The position numbers and the translations under genes are program-made. Below are positions 50,845 through 59,007 of a stretch of 64,000 nucleotides of DNA, piece by piece; positions within the stretch are counted from its first letter, which is position 1; each line of letters opens with the position of its first letter. The DNA is taken from assembly GCF_042654245.1 (NCBI RefSeq), contig NZ_JBHSGI010000009.1:1-64000 (forward strand), read 5' to 3'. Under the pieces are notes generated by a model, which saw nothing but the letters and a program-made list of their open reading frames with translations, made no database searches and was not told the DNA's origin. Origin of the DNA: Seohaeicola_A nanhaiensis (GTDB lineage Bacteria > Pseudomonadota > Alphaproteobacteria > Rhodobacterales > Rhodobacteraceae).

Positions 50845-51453
50845 TCAGCCCATGCGAGACAGGTCGGCGATCAGCTGGTCGATGTTGCCCTTGCGCTTGT
50901 CGAGCATGGCGCCGATCTCGGTCCGCTCGGTCAGCAGCATGTTCACGCCTTCGATGAACATGTTGAAGAACAGATCCTTGCCCGACTTGTCCGAGACCAG
51001 GAAGGTCACGTCAAACGGCGCCTGGCCCTGCAGATAGGCGGTCGACCGGATCTCGTAGCCGGCCTTGATCTGACGCGCCGACTTCACTTCGATCTTGCCC
51101 CCGATGAATTCGCGGAAGCGCTTGCCGTATTTGGTCGAGATGTAGCGCTGGAACGCCTTGGTAAAGGCATTGATCTGCGCCCCCGATGCACGGCGGGCGT
51201 CCGAGCCCAGCGCGTAGCGGGCCATGATCGGAACGTCGGCATAGCGCACGAAGATGCGCTCGAAGTCCTTGATCATCGCGGCCTCGGACTTGCCCGAGCT
51301 GATGACCTGGTTGATGTCGGCCACAAGCGTGTCGACCAGCTTGCGCGCTCCGGCTTCGGAGAGGGCCAGCACCGGCCTGGGCAGGAAGGCCACGGCCAGC
51401 GCGCCCAGCGCAGTTGCGGTGAAGGAACGGCGGGTGAAAAGATTACTCGGCAT
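50845..51453 (-). CDS. mlaC: MlaC-family phospholipid-binding periplasmic protein
   Basis: A 202-residue MlaC/Ttg2D-type protein. The N-terminus has a twin-arginine-like signal (TRRSFTATALGALAVAFLPR, cleaved near VLA). The mature part shows the family core: DFERIFVRYADVPIMARYALG and FTKAFQRYISTKYGKRF. It shuttles phospholipids between the outer-membrane MlaA complex and the inner-membrane MlaFEDB transporter. The ATG at 51453 has GAGGA close by and lies inside the end of mlaA (11-base overlap), so the pair is coupled. The inner-membrane genes are not in the window. Confidence 0.92.
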   Translation of the reverse strand: MPSNLFTRRSFTATALGALAVAFLPRPVLALSEAGARKLVDTLVADINQVISSGKSEAAMIKDFERIFVRYADVPIMARYALGSDARRASGAQINAFTKAFQRYISTKYGKRFREFIGGKIEVKSARQIKAGYEIRSTAYLQGQAPFDVTFLVSDKSGKDLFFNMFIEGVNMLLTERTEIGAMLDKRKGNIDQLIADLSRMG

Positions 51454-52228
51454 AGGGGTCCTCGTATGTGTCATCCGGAAACGCGTCGTCGTAGGGATCA
51501 GCATAGGTCTCGCCCCCTGCCCCGACCAGTTCGAAGCGCCGGTTCTGCAGGTAGATCACCCGCGCCTGGGCGTAGCTGTCTTCGCTTTCGTAGAGGATCG
51601 AGTCGACCGTATCGGCGAATTTGCCCCGGTCGCCCATGCGCTGGACGATCTCGGCATAGGTGGTGATGTTGTCGGCCGGCTGGTTGCGGGCATAGCCGAT
51701 GGGGTTGAGGAAAAAGTCGACAAAGGTGCCCACCGCATCGCGTTCGGTCGAGGGACCAAGCACCGGCAGTTCGATATAGGCGCCTTCCTGCGCACCCCAG
51801 ACGTAGAGTGTTTCGCCAAAGTCGGTCTGCGCCGTCGGCAGGCCGAATTCGGTGGCCGGATCGGCCAGCCCGGCAAAGCCGATGGTGGTGTTCATCAGGA
51901 AGCGTGCCAGCGCCTGGCCGAACAGCTTGGGATTGCCCTGCAACAGGGCGTTCACCATGTTCTTGGGCATCGACAGATTGTCGGCGAAGTTCGAGAAGCT
52001 TTCGACCATCGGATCGGGCACGATGGTGACATAGCCCTTGGACGCCGGGCGGAAGGCGACGCGATCGAGACCGACGTTCAGCGCGTGGATCTTGCGGTTT
52101 GTCCGCTCGTAGGGGTCGAAAACATCCCCTGACCCGCGCATGACACGATCTGGCGTGGTGCAGGCAGACACCAGCGCCAGAAGAACAGCGGCGATCGCGA
52201 GACGGGCAGGTTGCAACTTTGGATTCAT
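51443..52228 (-). CDS. mlaA: MlaA (VacJ) outer-membrane lipoprotein
   Basis: A 261-residue lipoprotein with lipobox LVSAC (Cys23). The MlaA domain is clear: DPYERTNRKIHALNVGLDRVAFRPASKGY (key part DPYERTNRKIHALN), NFADNLSMPKNMVNALLQG, and GPSTERDAVGTFVDFFLNP. It removes mislocated phospholipid from the outer leaflet of the outer membrane. The acidic C-terminal tail (DPYDDAFPDDTYEDPY) is low-complexity. First gene of mlaA-mlaC. Confidence 0.94.
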   Translation of the reverse strand: MNPKLQPARLAIAAVLLALVSACTTPDRVMRGSGDVFDPYERTNRKIHALNVGLDRVAFRPASKGYVTIVPDPMVESFSNFADNLSMPKNMVNALLQGNPKLFGQALARFLMNTTIGFAGLADPATEFGLPTAQTDFGETLYVWGAQEGAYIELPVLGPSTERDAVGTFVDFFLNPIGYARNQPADNITTYAEIVQRMGDRGKFADTVDSILYESEDSYAQARVIYLQNRRFELVGAGGETYADPYDDAFPDDTYEDPYAE

Positions 52229-52429
52229 ACTATCAATTGTCCACTCGACAGATTCGACGCGACCGTTGGCTGTGTATGTAGGGCAAAGCCACGCGGTTCA
52301 CAGTTATTGACTAGTCACTTAATGAATTTGTGGCGGGAATGAAACATACAGAGGCTGCCATCGGCGTCCTCATCCTGATAGAATCGCCGGATCGGGCGCA
52401 AGATGCACAAAAAACGAAGGGCCGAGTAG

Positions 52430-54157
52430 GTGGTTAAGCACAGTCCCGGACGGGAAGAATTGCGCAACGCGCGCCGGCAGGGGCGCGCGCTGTACTGGTT
52501 TGTCGGCCTGTTCAGTTTTGTCGCCAACATGCTGATGCTGACCGGACCGCTGTACATGCTGCAGGTCTATGACCGGGTGCTGGGCAGCCGGTCGGAGGCG
52601 ACCCTGGTCGCGCTCTCGCTGCTGGTGGTGTTCCTTTACGGAATCATGGGGATCCTCGACCACACCCGCGGGCGAATCATGGCGCGCGTCGGCGCACGGT
52701 TTCAGGCCGCGCTGGACCAGCGGGTGTTCGACGCGATGATCCGCCGGTCGGCCGTGGCGCAGGATCCCGCGGCGCAGACCGGTCTGGCGGATCTCGAGGC
52801 GGTTCAGCGCCTGATCGCCTCGCCGGTGTTGATGGCAGCCTTCGATCTGCCCTGGACGCCGGTGTTCCTGGCCGGGATCATGCTGTTTCACCCCTGGCTC
52901 GGCTTTCTTGCGCTGGGCGGCGGGGCGCTGCTGGTCCTGATCACTTTTCTGAACCAGATTTTCTCGCGCCGGCCCATGATGCAGGCCAACATGACCTCGC
53001 ACCGCGCCTCGCTCATGTCCGAGGAGATCCGGAACGAGGCCGAGATGATCCAGTCGATGGGTATGCGTGGCGCCGCCTTCCGCCGCTGGAAGGTCGCGCG
53101 CGACACGTCGCTGCAGCAGACGGTCGTGGCCAACGACGTGTCGGGGTCCTTTTCGTCGATGACCAAGACGCTGCGGCTGTTCCTCCAATCCGCGATGCTG
53201 GGCCTGGGCGCCTATCTGGTGCTGCAGAACGAGATGACCGGCGGCGCGATGATCGCCGGGTCGATCCTGATGGGCCGCGCGCTGGCCCCGATCGAGATGG
53301 CCATCGGCCAGTGGGCGCTGGTGCAGCGCGGCGTGAAGGGCTGGAACAGCCTGGCCGATCTGCTGGACAAGGTGCCGGCGGAACAGCCGCGCACCGCCCT
53401 GCCCAAGCCGCGCGCGCTGCTGGATGTGCAGTCGCTGACCATCGTGCCGCCGGGCGACAACCGCGCCTCTCTGAAGACCGTGAGTTTCCGCGTCGAACCG
53501 GGCCAGGCGGTGGGTGTGATCGGCCCCTCGGGCGCCGGGAAATCGACGCTGGCGCGGGCCCTGACCGGCGTCTGGCGACCGGCAGGGGGGATCGTTCGGC
53601 TGGATGGTGCTGCGCTGGATCAATATGCGCCCGACGTGCTGGGCACGCATATCGGTTATCTGCCGCAGCGGGTGCAGCTGTTCGACGGCACGGTGGCCGA
53701 GAACATCGCCCGGCTGAGCCCGACGCCCGACCCCGAGAAGGTGGTCGCCGCCGCCAAGAAGGCCGCCGCGCATGACATGATCCTGCGCCTGCCCGATGGC
53801 TATGACACCAAGGTGACGGCCGGTGGCGGGCGGCTGTCCGGCGGGCAGATGCAGCGGATCGCCCTGGCGCGCGCGCTGTACGACGATCCGGTGATCGTGA
53901 TCCTGGACGAGCCGAACTCGAACCTCGACAACGAGGGGTCGCAGGCGCTGAACCATGCGATCCGCTCGCTCAAGGCCGAGGGCCGGTCCTGCCTGATCAT
54001 GGCCCACCGGCCTGCCGCGATTCAGGAATGCGACACCCTGCTGATGCTTGACCAGGGCACCCGCGCCGCCTTTGGACCCAAGGAGAAGGTGCTGCGCGAG
54101 ATGGTGGCCAACCACGAGGAACTGCAGAAATCCACGGCGATGGGGGGCGTGCGATGA
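52430..54157 (+). CDS. Type I secretion ABC transporter (PrtD/AprD type)
   Basis: A 575-residue permease-ATPase. Membrane segments at about 20-75, 135-170 and 250-290 form an ABC exporter domain; there is no N-terminal C39 peptidase or CLD domain. The ATPase has Walker A GPSGAGKST near residue 364, signature RLSGGQMQR, and Walker B VIVILDEPNSNLD. Family members drive export of RTX proteases, lipases and S-layer proteins. Its GTG start at 52430 has AAGGG upstream. It is coupled to the HlyD gene by ATGA. The outer-membrane channel gene is not in the window. Confidence 0.92.
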   Translation: MVKHSPGREELRNARRQGRALYWFVGLFSFVANMLMLTGPLYMLQVYDRVLGSRSEATLVALSLLVVFLYGIMGILDHTRGRIMARVGARFQAALDQRVFDAMIRRSAVAQDPAAQTGLADLEAVQRLIASPVLMAAFDLPWTPVFLAGIMLFHPWLGFLALGGGALLVLITFLNQIFSRRPMMQANMTSHRASLMSEEIRNEAEMIQSMGMRGAAFRRWKVARDTSLQQTVVANDVSGSFSSMTKTLRLFLQSAMLGLGAYLVLQNEMTGGAMIAGSILMGRALAPIEMAIGQWALVQRGVKGWNSLADLLDKVPAEQPRTALPKPRALLDVQSLTIVPPGDNRASLKTVSFRVEPGQAVGVIGPSGAGKSTLARALTGVWRPAGGIVRLDGAALDQYAPDVLGTHIGYLPQRVQLFDGTVAENIARLSPTPDPEKVVAAAKKAAAHDMILRLPDGYDTKVTAGGGRLSGGQMQRIALARALYDDPVIVILDEPNSNLDNEGSQALNHAIRSLKAEGRSCLIMAHRPAAIQECDTLLMLDQGTRAAFGPKEKVLREMVANHEELQKSTAMGGVR

Positions 54158-55452
54158 GCGATACACCCTGGTCCGCCCGGCGTCAGGTTCTGACCGGCGT
54201 CATCGCCCTGCTGGTTCTGATCGGCGGGTTCGGGACATGGTCGGTGGTCTCGCAGATTTCCGGCGCCATCATCTCGTCGGGGCGGATCGAAGTGGACCGC
54301 AACCGCCAGGTGGTGCAGCACCCCGACGGCGGCGTGGTGGCCGAGATCCTGGTGAAGGAGGGCGATCAGGTCGAGGTCGGCCAGACGCTGATCCGACTCG
54401 ATTCGCAGCTGCTGCATTCGGATCTGCTGATCGCCGAAGGCCAACTGTTCGAGCTGCGCGCCCGGCGCGGCCGGCTGGAGGCCGAGCGTGACGAGGCCGA
54501 CACCATCGTCTTTGACAAGGAACTGATGGAGGCCGCCGCGAAGAACCCCGATGTGGCCGAACTGGTGGACGGCCAGCAGCGCCTGTTCGTCGCCCGCAAG
54601 GAATCGGTCGAGCGGGAAGTCGAGCAACTGGACAAGCGGCGCGGGCAGATCCGTGACCAGATCGTCGGGATCGGCGCGCAGCAGAAGTCGATGCGGCGGC
54701 AGCTGGAACTGATCGAGGTCGAACTGAACAACCAGCAGTCGCTGCTGAACCGCGGGCTGGCGCAGGCCGGAACCGTGCTGAACCTGCAGCGCACCGCCGC
54801 CAACCTGGAGGGTTCGCTGGGCGAGCTGATCGCCTCGCAGGCCCAGGCGGAGGGGCGGATCACCGAGATCGACATCGAGGTGCTCAAGATCGGCACCCGC
54901 CAGCGCGAGGATGCGATCACCCGCCTGCGCGACCTGCAATACCGCGAGCTTGAGCTGGCGGAACAGCGGCGGTCGCTGCAGGAACGGCTGTCGCGGCTGG
55001 ATATCACGGCGCCGGTGTCGGGCATCGTCTATGGTTTGCAGGTGCACACCCCCCGCTCGGTCATCCGCGCGGCCGAGCCGGTGCTGTATCTGGTGCCGCA
55101 GGACCGCCCGCTGGTCATCGCCGCCCGGATCGAGGTGATTCACATCGACAAGATCTTTGTCGGCCAGGAGGTCGCGCTGCGGTTCTCGGCCTTCGACCAG
55201 CGCGAGACGCCGGAACTCTTCGGCACGGTCACGCAGATTTCGGCCGACGCCTTCGAGGACCAGGATCGCGGCCTGTCCTTCTATCGGGCCGAGATCAAGC
55301 TGAACGACGGCGAACAGGACCGTCTGCCCAAGGGCGCGACGCTGATTCCCGGGATGCCGGTCGAGGCGTTCCTGCGCACGCAGGATCGCTCGCCGCTGGG
55401 CTATCTGGTCAAACCGATGGCGGATTACTTCACCAAGGCGTTCCGGGAATAG
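54154..55452 (+). CDS. HlyD/PrtE-family type I secretion adaptor
   Basis: A 432-residue membrane-fusion protein. One membrane helix at about 15-40 anchors it; a lipoyl half-motif (HPDGGVVAEILVKEGDQV) is followed by about 180 residues of coiled coil (regions rich in QLELIEVELNN and RRSLQERLSRLD) and a second lipoyl half with ITAPVSGIVYGLQVHT. It bridges the ABC exporter and a TolC-type channel. Overlaps the ABC gene (ATGA). Likely cargo are RTX proteins such as the one at the left end of the window. Confidence 0.93.
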   Translation: MSDTPWSARRQVLTGVIALLVLIGGFGTWSVVSQISGAIISSGRIEVDRNRQVVQHPDGGVVAEILVKEGDQVEVGQTLIRLDSQLLHSDLLIAEGQLFELRARRGRLEAERDEADTIVFDKELMEAAAKNPDVAELVDGQQRLFVARKESVEREVEQLDKRRGQIRDQIVGIGAQQKSMRRQLELIEVELNNQQSLLNRGLAQAGTVLNLQRTAANLEGSLGELIASQAQAEGRITEIDIEVLKIGTRQREDAITRLRDLQYRELELAEQRRSLQERLSRLDITAPVSGIVYGLQVHTPRSVIRAAEPVLYLVPQDRPLVIAARIEVIHIDKIFVGQEVALRFSAFDQRETPELFGTVTQISADAFEDQDRGLSFYRAEIKLNDGEQDRLPKGATLIPGMPVEAFLRTQDRSPLGYLVKPMADYFTKAFRE

Positions 55453-55526
55453 GCTTAGGCCTTTTCCCGGCGGGCCCGGACGGGTAGGTTCCGCGCGACA
55501 GTCACGCGCAAGAAGGAGCCCACCCC

Positions 55527-55985
55527 ATGAGCATCGCAAGCAAACTCGCCGATCTTGGCATCACCCTGCCCGAGGCATCGGCGCCGGCGGCGAACTATGT
55601 GTCCTACGTTCAGGTGGGCGACATGGTTTATGTCTCGGGGCAGGTTTCGACCAAGCCGGGCGGGTTCATCACCGGAAAACTGGGCGAGGACATGGATGTC
55701 GCGGCGGGCGCGGCGGCGGCGAAAAGCTGTGCGCTGAACCTGCTGGCGCAGGTCAAGGCGGCCTGCGGCGGCGACATCGACCGACTGGTCCGGGTGGTCA
55801 AGCTGACCGGCTTTGTCAACTCGACCCCGGATTTCAAGGACCAGCCCAAGGTGATCAACGGCGCGTCCGACTTCCTGGTCGAGGCGCTGGGCGACGCCGG
55901 GCGGCATTCGCGCTCGGCCGTGTCGGCGGCGGCGCTGCCGCTGGGCGTGGCAGTCGAGATCGAGGGGATTTTCCAGATCAAATGA
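55527..55985 (+). CDS. RidA/YjgF-family protein
   Basis: A 152-residue RidA-like trimeric protein: VSYVQVGDMVYVSGQVSTKPGG, NLLAQVKAACGGDIDRLVRVVKLTGFVNSTPDF (key part LLAQVKAACG) and HSRSAVSAAALPLGVAVEIEG. True RidA hydrolyses reactive enamine/imine intermediates from PLP enzymes; this length and the lack of the usual active-site Arg in IENPCR-like form make it a non-canonical member. The ATG follows AAGAAGGAG. The next gene's ATG overlaps its stop. Confidence 0.87.
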   Translation: MSIASKLADLGITLPEASAPAANYVSYVQVGDMVYVSGQVSTKPGGFITGKLGEDMDVAAGAAAAKSCALNLLAQVKAACGGDIDRLVRVVKLTGFVNSTPDFKDQPKVINGASDFLVEALGDAGRHSRSAVSAAALPLGVAVEIEGIFQIK

Positions 55986-56749
55986 CGACGCTTCCCTCGG
56001 TTTTCCGGCAGCTTCCCATCGCCCATCGGGCGTTGCACGACAAAGCCGACAAGCGCCCCGAGAACAGCCGCGCGGCGATCCGCGCGGCCATCGCGGCAGG
56101 CTATGGCATCGAGATGGATCTGCAGCTGTCCGCCGACAGGCAGGCGATGGTTTTGCACGATTACGATCTGGAGCGGCTGACCGGGGAAAAGGGTGCGCTG
56201 CGCCTGCGCACCGCCGCCGAGCTGGGGCGCATTGCCCTTCTGCATAGCGATGGCGAGGGCATCCCGACACTGGCCGAGGTGCTGGAGCTGGTCGGGGGCC
56301 GCGTGCCGCTGCTGATTGAGCTGAAGGATCAGGACGGCGCGATGGGCCCGGATATCGGCGGGCTGGGCGCGGCCACGGCGGCGGCGCTGGCGGGCTATGA
56401 CGGGCCGGTGGCGCTGATGTCGTTCAACCCGCATGCGGTGGCCGAGATGGCGGAGCTGTTGCCCGGCCTGCCCAGGGGCATCACCACATCGGATTATGAC
56501 CCGGAGGACTGGCCGCTGGACAAGGCGACCTGTGACAGGCTGCGGGAAATCCCGGATTTCGAGCGCACGGGATCTTGTTTCATCAGCCATGAGGCGCGCG
56601 ATCTGGGGCGGCCGCGGGTGGCCGAGCTGAAGGCGGCCGGCGTGCCGATCCTGTGCTGGACCATCAGATCGCCCGAAGCAGAGGCAGAGGCGCGCAAGAT
56701 TGCCGACAACGTCACCTTTGAGGGGTATCTGGCGGCTCTTCCGGCTTGA
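55982..56749 (+). CDS. Glycerophosphodiester phosphodiesterase
   Basis: A 255-residue GDPD TIM-barrel enzyme. The catalytic pattern is visible: IAHRALHDKADKRPENS (His-Arg and Glu-Asn), GIEMDLQLS (metal Glu/Asp) and the second His in MVLHDYDLERLT. It cleaves glycerophosphodiesters from phospholipid turnover to glycerol-3-phosphate and an alcohol. No signal peptide, so cytoplasmic (UgpQ-like). It overlaps the RidA-like gene by four bases and lies 47 bases before the next start. Confidence 0.92.
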   Translation: MTTLPSVFRQLPIAHRALHDKADKRPENSRAAIRAAIAAGYGIEMDLQLSADRQAMVLHDYDLERLTGEKGALRLRTAAELGRIALLHSDGEGIPTLAEVLELVGGRVPLLIELKDQDGAMGPDIGGLGAATAAALAGYDGPVALMSFNPHAVAEMAELLPGLPRGITTSDYDPEDWPLDKATCDRLREIPDFERTGSCFISHEARDLGRPRVAELKAAGVPILCWTIRSPEAEAEARKIADNVTFEGYLAALPA

Positions 56750-56796
56750 TCGCGGCGCGTGGCAACCCAGATAAGGAGGGGTGCGACGAGGACGGC

Positions 56797-57984
56797 ATGG
56801 ACCAGGCACAGATCGAAATCCGGGTGCTCGGCTCTCTCTCGCAGATCGAGGCGGAAGAGTGGGACGCCTGCGCCTGCCCCGAGGCCGCCGACGGCGGGCG
56901 GCCGGTTGATCCCTTCACCACGCACCGGTTTCTGAAGGCGCTGGAAGACAGCGGATCGGTCGGGCGCGGGACCGGGTGGCAGCCGCAATATCTGGTGGCC
57001 AGCGCCGATGGGATGACCGTGGCCTGCGCCCCGATGTATGCCAAGGGCCACAGCCAGGGCGAGTATATCTTCGACCATTCCTGGGCCCATGCCTTTGAGC
57101 GCGCCGGACGGCGATACTATCCCAAGCTGCAGATCGCCGTGCCCTTCACCCCCGCGACGGGGCGCCGGTTTCTGGTGCGTCCGGGATACGAGGCGATCGG
57201 GATGCCCGCCCTGCTGGAAGGCGCGGTGCGGGTGGCGGATGCCAATGACATCTCGACGATCCACGCGACCTTCTGCACCGAGGCAGAGGCCGAGGCGGGA
57301 GTCGCCATGGGCCTGATGGCGCGCGCCTCGCAGCAGTTCCACTGGGAGGACGAGGGCTATGGCGATTTCGACGGGTTCCTCGCCAGCCTGTCGTCGCGCA
57401 AGCGCAAGAACATCCGCAAGGAACGCGAGGGGGCGGCGGACTTCGGCGGCACCATCCGCACCCTGACCGGGGACGAGATCGAGCCCGAGCATTGGGATGC
57501 CTTCTGGCGGTTCTATCAGGACACCGGCTCGCGCAAATGGGGCACGCCCTACCTGACGCGCGCCTTCTTCGACATCGCGCACGAGACCCTGCGCGGGGAT
57601 ATCGCGCTGGTTCTGGCCGAGCGCGACGGGCGCGCGGTGGCCGGGGCGCTGAACTTCATCGGGCGCGAGACGCTGTTCGGGCGCTATTGGGGATGTGTGG
57701 AGCATCACCCCTTCCTGCATTTCGAACTGTGCTATTACCGCGCCATCGACTTTGCTCTGGCGCATGGGCTGGCCCGCGTCGAGGCCGGGGCGCAGGGTGA
57801 ACACAAGCTGGCGCGGGGGTATCTGCCGACGCAGACGCATTCGCTGCACTGGATCGGCGATCCGGGCTTTGCCGAGGCGGTGGCCCGGTTTCTCGAGGCC
57901 GAGCGGGCCGCGGTGGAGGAGGAGATCGACGTGCTGACCAGTTACGGCCCGTTCAGGCATATTGAGGTAGAGGAACAGGAATAA
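56797..57984 (+). CDS. FemAB/GNAT-like acyltransferase (DUF482 family)
   Basis: A 395-residue protein that looks like the DUF482 'peptidogalycan biosynthesis' group with a double GNAT/FemAB fold. Landmarks are FFTHHRFLKALEDSGSVG-like NH2 region (PFTTHRFLKALEDSG), LSSRKRKNIRKERE, WDAFWRFYQDTGSRKWGTPYL and GRETLFGRYWGC, plus EAGAQGEHKLARGY. The acceptor is unknown. I start at ATG 56797 with GAGGA upstream; an earlier TTG frame overlaps the GDPD end. It runs into the dehydratase gene through TAATG. Confidence 0.85.
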   Translation: MDQAQIEIRVLGSLSQIEAEEWDACACPEAADGGRPVDPFTTHRFLKALEDSGSVGRGTGWQPQYLVASADGMTVACAPMYAKGHSQGEYIFDHSWAHAFERAGRRYYPKLQIAVPFTPATGRRFLVRPGYEAIGMPALLEGAVRVADANDISTIHATFCTEAEAEAGVAMGLMARASQQFHWEDEGYGDFDGFLASLSSRKRKNIRKEREGAADFGGTIRTLTGDEIEPEHWDAFWRFYQDTGSRKWGTPYLTRAFFDIAHETLRGDIALVLAERDGRAVAGALNFIGRETLFGRYWGCVEHHPFLHFELCYYRAIDFALAHGLARVEAGAQGEHKLARGYLPTQTHSLHWIGDPGFAEAVARFLEAERAAVEEEIDVLTSYGPFRHIEVEEQE

Positions 57985-58301
57985 TGACCGAAAGACTGTC
58001 GGAAGAGACGCGTGGGCCCTTGCTCAAACCGCTCTTCCAAGCGGGATGGAAGATGGTGGACGGCCGCGACGCGATCACGAAAACCTATCATTTCAATGAT
58101 TTCGTCGATGCCTTCGGCTGGATGACCCGCGTGGCCTTCTGGGCCGAGAAATGGAACCACCATCCCGAGTGGTTCAACGTCTACAAGTCGGTGAAGGTGG
58201 TCCTGGCGACCCATGACGTGAACGGGCTGAGCGCGCTGGACGCCAAGCTGGCCCGCAAGATGGACGCGCTCGCGCCGGTGGCGGAGGCGGTCGAGGAATG
58301 A
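57984..58301 (+). CDS. Pterin-4a-carbinolamine dehydratase
   Basis: A 105-residue PCD/DCoH protein. The active-site set is TYHFNDFVDAFGWMTRVAFWAEKWNHHPEWFNVY, of which KWNHHPEWFNVY carries the catalytic histidines. It recycles 4a-hydroxytetrahydropterin after aromatic hydroxylation. No phenylalanine hydroxylase gene adjoins. Its ATG shares bases with the preceding stop (TAATG), so it is coupled to the FemAB-like gene. Confidence 0.94.
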   Translation: MTERLSEETRGPLLKPLFQAGWKMVDGRDAITKTYHFNDFVDAFGWMTRVAFWAEKWNHHPEWFNVYKSVKVVLATHDVNGLSALDAKLARKMDALAPVAEAVEE

Positions 58302-58323
58302 TGCAGCTGCAGCAGATCCGGTG

Positions 58324-58367
58324 ATGCACAACCCGTGCACAGGGCGTGCACTTTGCGTGCACCGCCG
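58324..58367 (+). repeat. Four tandem 11-bp GTGCAC-type repeats
   Basis: ATGCACAACCC, GTGCACAGGGC, GTGCACTTTGC and GTGCACCGCCG follow without gaps, each 11 bases. The first six bases are near-constant (the GTGCAC palindrome), the last five vary, so boxes recur once per helical turn. A degenerate ATGCAG follows at 58370. They sit between two convergent genes. Confidence 0.8.
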
Positions 58368-58398
58368 CGATGCAGCATTCCTGCCGGATCGCGAAGAG

Positions 58399-58423
58399 GG
58401 ACCCCGCGTGAACCGCGGGGTCC
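58399..58423. terminator. GC-rich hairpin between PCD and peroxiredoxin genes
   Basis: GGACCCCGCG, loop TGAAC, CGCGGGGTCC: a perfect 10-bp stem 11 bases before the convergent peroxiredoxin stop. There is no T-run on either side, so it is a weak or Rho-assisted terminator at most. Confidence 0.6.
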
Positions 58424-58434
58424 GGTAACAGGGA

Positions 58435-58923
58435 TCAGAGTTCGGAGAGCATCGACTCGCCGCCCGAGACGTCGCACTGGCCCGGCGAGGGTTCTTCGTT
58501 CAGCACGCTGACCTTGCCGTCGTCCACCAGCATCGCATAGCGCTTGGACCGCGCGATCAGCCCGGCGGGCGGGGCGTCGAAATCCATGCCGATGGCCTTG
58601 GTGAAGGCGCTCGAGGGATCGCCCAGCATGGTGATGCCGGCGGCGGTCGCGCCGGTCGACTCGCCCCAGGCCTTCATCACGAAGGGGTCGTTGACCGAGA
58701 CGCAGATGACCTCGTCGACGCCCTTGGCGGCCAGCTGGTCATGGGTGCGGATGAAGCTTGGCACATGGGCCATCGAGCAGGTCGGCGTATAGGCGCCGGG
58801 AACCGCGAAGATGACGACCTTGCGGCCCTTCACCTTGTCGGCCAGCGAAACGGCCTCGGGTCCCTTTTCGCCCAGCTGCACCAGCGTGGCGTCCGGCAGA
58901 GTGTCGCCCTTGGAAATAGGCAT
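58435..58923 (-). CDS. Peroxiredoxin (Prx5/hybrid type)
   Basis: A 162-residue thiol peroxidase of the Prx5 group. The peroxidatic cysteine is in VPGAYTPTCSMAHVP; a second cysteine near the C-terminus (PGQCDVSGG) may resolve it. It reduces hydrogen peroxide and alkyl peroxides. The ATG at 58923 has AAGGGGGA six bases upstream. It diverges from the ferredoxin-reductase-like gene; the two share an 84-base promoter region, which hints at joint redox control. Confidence 0.92.
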   Translation of the reverse strand: MPISKGDTLPDATLVQLGEKGPEAVSLADKVKGRKVVIFAVPGAYTPTCSMAHVPSFIRTHDQLAAKGVDEVICVSVNDPFVMKAWGESTGATAAGITMLGDPSSAFTKAIGMDFDAPPAGLIARSKRYAMLVDDGKVSVLNEEPSPGQCDVSGGESMLSEL

Positions 58924-59007
58924 CTTGTCCCCCTTGATGGAATTGATGTTGCTGTTGTGGCGCATATAGTCGGCGTTCACAAGAAGACGAACGGAAAAGG
59001 AATGACG

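Noticed and set aside
52308..52317. TGACTAGTCA palindrome in the mlaA / secretion divergent region
   Set aside because: A 10-bp palindrome alone in a 200-base AT-richer gap is weak evidence; no second copy or matching promoter element was found.
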